5,277 nt of DNA from a bacterium (GTDB lineage Bacteria; Krumholzibacteriota; Krumholzibacteria; LZORAL124-64-63), in NCBI GenBank assembly GCA_021767885.1, contig JAASSM010000180.1, positions 1 to 5,277 of the forward strand, written 5' to 3'. How positions within the stretch are numbered: position 1 is the first letter of the stretch; every line of letters begins with the position of its first letter. The position numbers and the translations under genes were made by a program. Of this stretch, positions 4,502 to 5,277 are shown one piece after another. A model generated the notes under the pieces. It saw only the letters and a program-made list of their open reading frames with translations, ran no database searches and had not been told where the DNA came from.

Positions 4502-5277
4502 ATGACCATCGTGCTCGACGGCAGCGGATTGACCTGCGAGAAGCTGGTCCGGATCGCCCGGGACGGCGAGAAGGTGCAACTGGCGCCCCAGGCCCTGGAG
4601 CGGATCAAGGCCTGCCGCGCCCTGCTCGAGCGCAAGATCGAGCAGAAGGAGATCATGTACGGGGTCAACACCGGCATCGGCGAGCTGGTCAACGTGGTGC
4701 TCGATGACGACCAGACCCGGGACTTCCAGAAGTACCTGATCTACAACCATGCGGCGGGCATCGGCGAGCCGGCCCCCGCGGAGTACGTCCGTGCGGCCAT
4801 GGCTGGCCGGATCAACGTCCACGCCCACGGCCACAGCGGCTGCCGGCCGGAGATCACGCTGACGCTGGTGGAGATGCTCAACAAGGGCGTGACCCCGTAC
4901 GTCTGCCAGAAGGGCTCGGTGGGGGCCTGCGGCGACCTGGCGCCCATGTCCCAGATCGCCCTGCTGATGATGGGCGAGGGCCAGGCCTGGTACCAGGGCG
5001 AGCTCCTGCCCGGCGCCCAGGCGCTGGAGAAGGCCTCCATCCCCGTGCCAGGCCTCGAGGCCCGCGACGGCCTGGCCACCATCAACGGCAGCAACCTGCT
5101 GACGGCCATGAGCGCGCTGCACCTGCACGACATGGATCGCTGGCTCCGCCAGGCGGAGATCGCGTGCGCCATGAGCCTCGAGGCGCTCTACGCCAACCTC
5201 AAACCCTACGACGAACGCCTGCACCAGGTGCGCGGGTTCCCCGGCGCGGTCCGCTCCGCTGCGGCCATCCGCCAGTG
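4502..5277 (+). CDS. HAL/PAL/TAL-family MIO ammonia-lyase, N-terminal 258 codons, variant Ala-Cys-Gly MIO triad (runs off window)
   Basis: The N-terminal half of an aromatic amino acid ammonia-lyase (histidine/phenylalanine/tyrosine family, usually about 500-520 residues). The family is cytosolic, homotetrameric and eliminates ammonia to give urocanate or a cinnamate-type product, using the self-made MIO group. Numbering coincides with P. putida HutH as I know it: Tyr53 in MYGVNTGIG, His83 in YNHAAGIGEP, Asn195 in LATINGSN. HSGCRPEITLTLVEMLNKG (111-129) and KGSVGACGDLAPMSQIALL (137-155) are also family hallmarks. The MIO triad is Ala142-Cys143-Gly144 (codon TGC at 4928-4930) where nearly all members have Ala-Ser-Gly. 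Another Cys (135) replaces the usual Pro before the motif. The start ATG has GGAGAGG 5 nt upstream. Substrate is uncertain: His83 is HutH-like but also occurs in some tyrosine lyases, and no hut genes are adjacent here. I therefore give no symbol. The catalytic C-terminal residues lie outside the window. Phenylalanine aminomutases are another possibility. Confidence 0.92.
   Translation, partial: MTIVLDGSGLTCEKLVRIARDGEKVQLAPQALERIKACRALLERKIEQKEIMYGVNTGIGELVNVVLDDDQTRDFQKYLIYNHAAGIGEPAPAEYVRAAMAGRINVHAHGHSGCRPEITLTLVEMLNKGVTPYVCQKGSVGACGDLAPMSQIALLMMGEGQAWYQGELLPGAQALEKASIPVPGLEARDGLATINGSNLLTAMSALHLHDMDRWLRQAEIACAMSLEALYANLKPYDERLHQVRGFPGAVRSAAAIRQ

Noticed and set aside
3622..4692. Extension of the pRiA4b-like frame upstream to 4692, which would make a 553-residue protein
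   Set aside because: The upstream part is a shadow of the VTT gene and of the lyase 5' end. Family similarity begins right after the ATG at 3621, which overlaps the VTT stop in the standard ATGA arrangement.
4340..5224. A 294-codon minus-strand frame opposite the ammonia-lyase
   Set aside because: The plus-strand frame has clear MIO-lyase motifs and a good ribosome binding site. The minus-strand translation is His/Gln/Leu-rich with no recognisable motif.

Overview
The window is GC-rich (roughly 70% by eye), densely packed bacterial chromosome. Gene content is an EamA-type exporter, a NarL-family sensor kinase, an HDOD protein, a VTT/DedA-like membrane protein and a MIO-type ammonia-lyase. 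With the codon bias, this fits a high-GC proteobacterium, perhaps a gammaproteobacterium of the Ectothiorhodospiraceae kind. The taxonomic guess is inference only; no rRNA or other marker gene is present. No tRNA, rRNA, CRISPR array, transposase or integrase was seen.

Layout, left to right. (1) Positions 1-1866, minus strand: a two-domain-PAS histidine kinase is followed 14 bp later by the start of an EamA/DMT transporter that leaves the window at position 1. (2) Positions 1867-2017: a 151-bp divergent intergenic region. (3) Positions 2018-3034, plus strand: an HDOD-domain signalling protein that keeps a full set of HD-type metal-ligand candidates and ends in an arginine-rich tail. (4) Positions 3031-4343, minus strand: a two-gene operon in which a VTT-domain membrane protein overlaps a pRiA4b ORF-3-like protein by ATGA. 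This operon converges on the HDOD gene so tightly that both stop codons share one palindromic CTAG. (5) Positions 4344-4501: a 158-bp divergent promoter region with a sigma70-like promoter and an 8-bp inverted repeat. (6) Positions 4502-5277, plus strand: the N-terminal 258 codons of a histidine/aromatic amino acid ammonia-lyase, running off the right edge.

The most interesting item is the ammonia-lyase. It aligns without gaps to the Pseudomonas putida HutH numbering as I know it (Tyr53, His83, Asn195 all present), but the MIO-forming tripeptide reads Ala142-Cys143-Gly144 instead of Ala-Ser-Gly. No hutU, hutI, hutG or hutC gene is adjacent inside the window, so its substrate is not settled.

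The kinase and HDOD protein are both signalling proteins transcribed from a common divergent region and may act in one regulatory circuit, but no response regulator is visible. Nothing links the groups into one clear pathway. Apart from the variant lyase, I do not see an undescribed multi-gene system.
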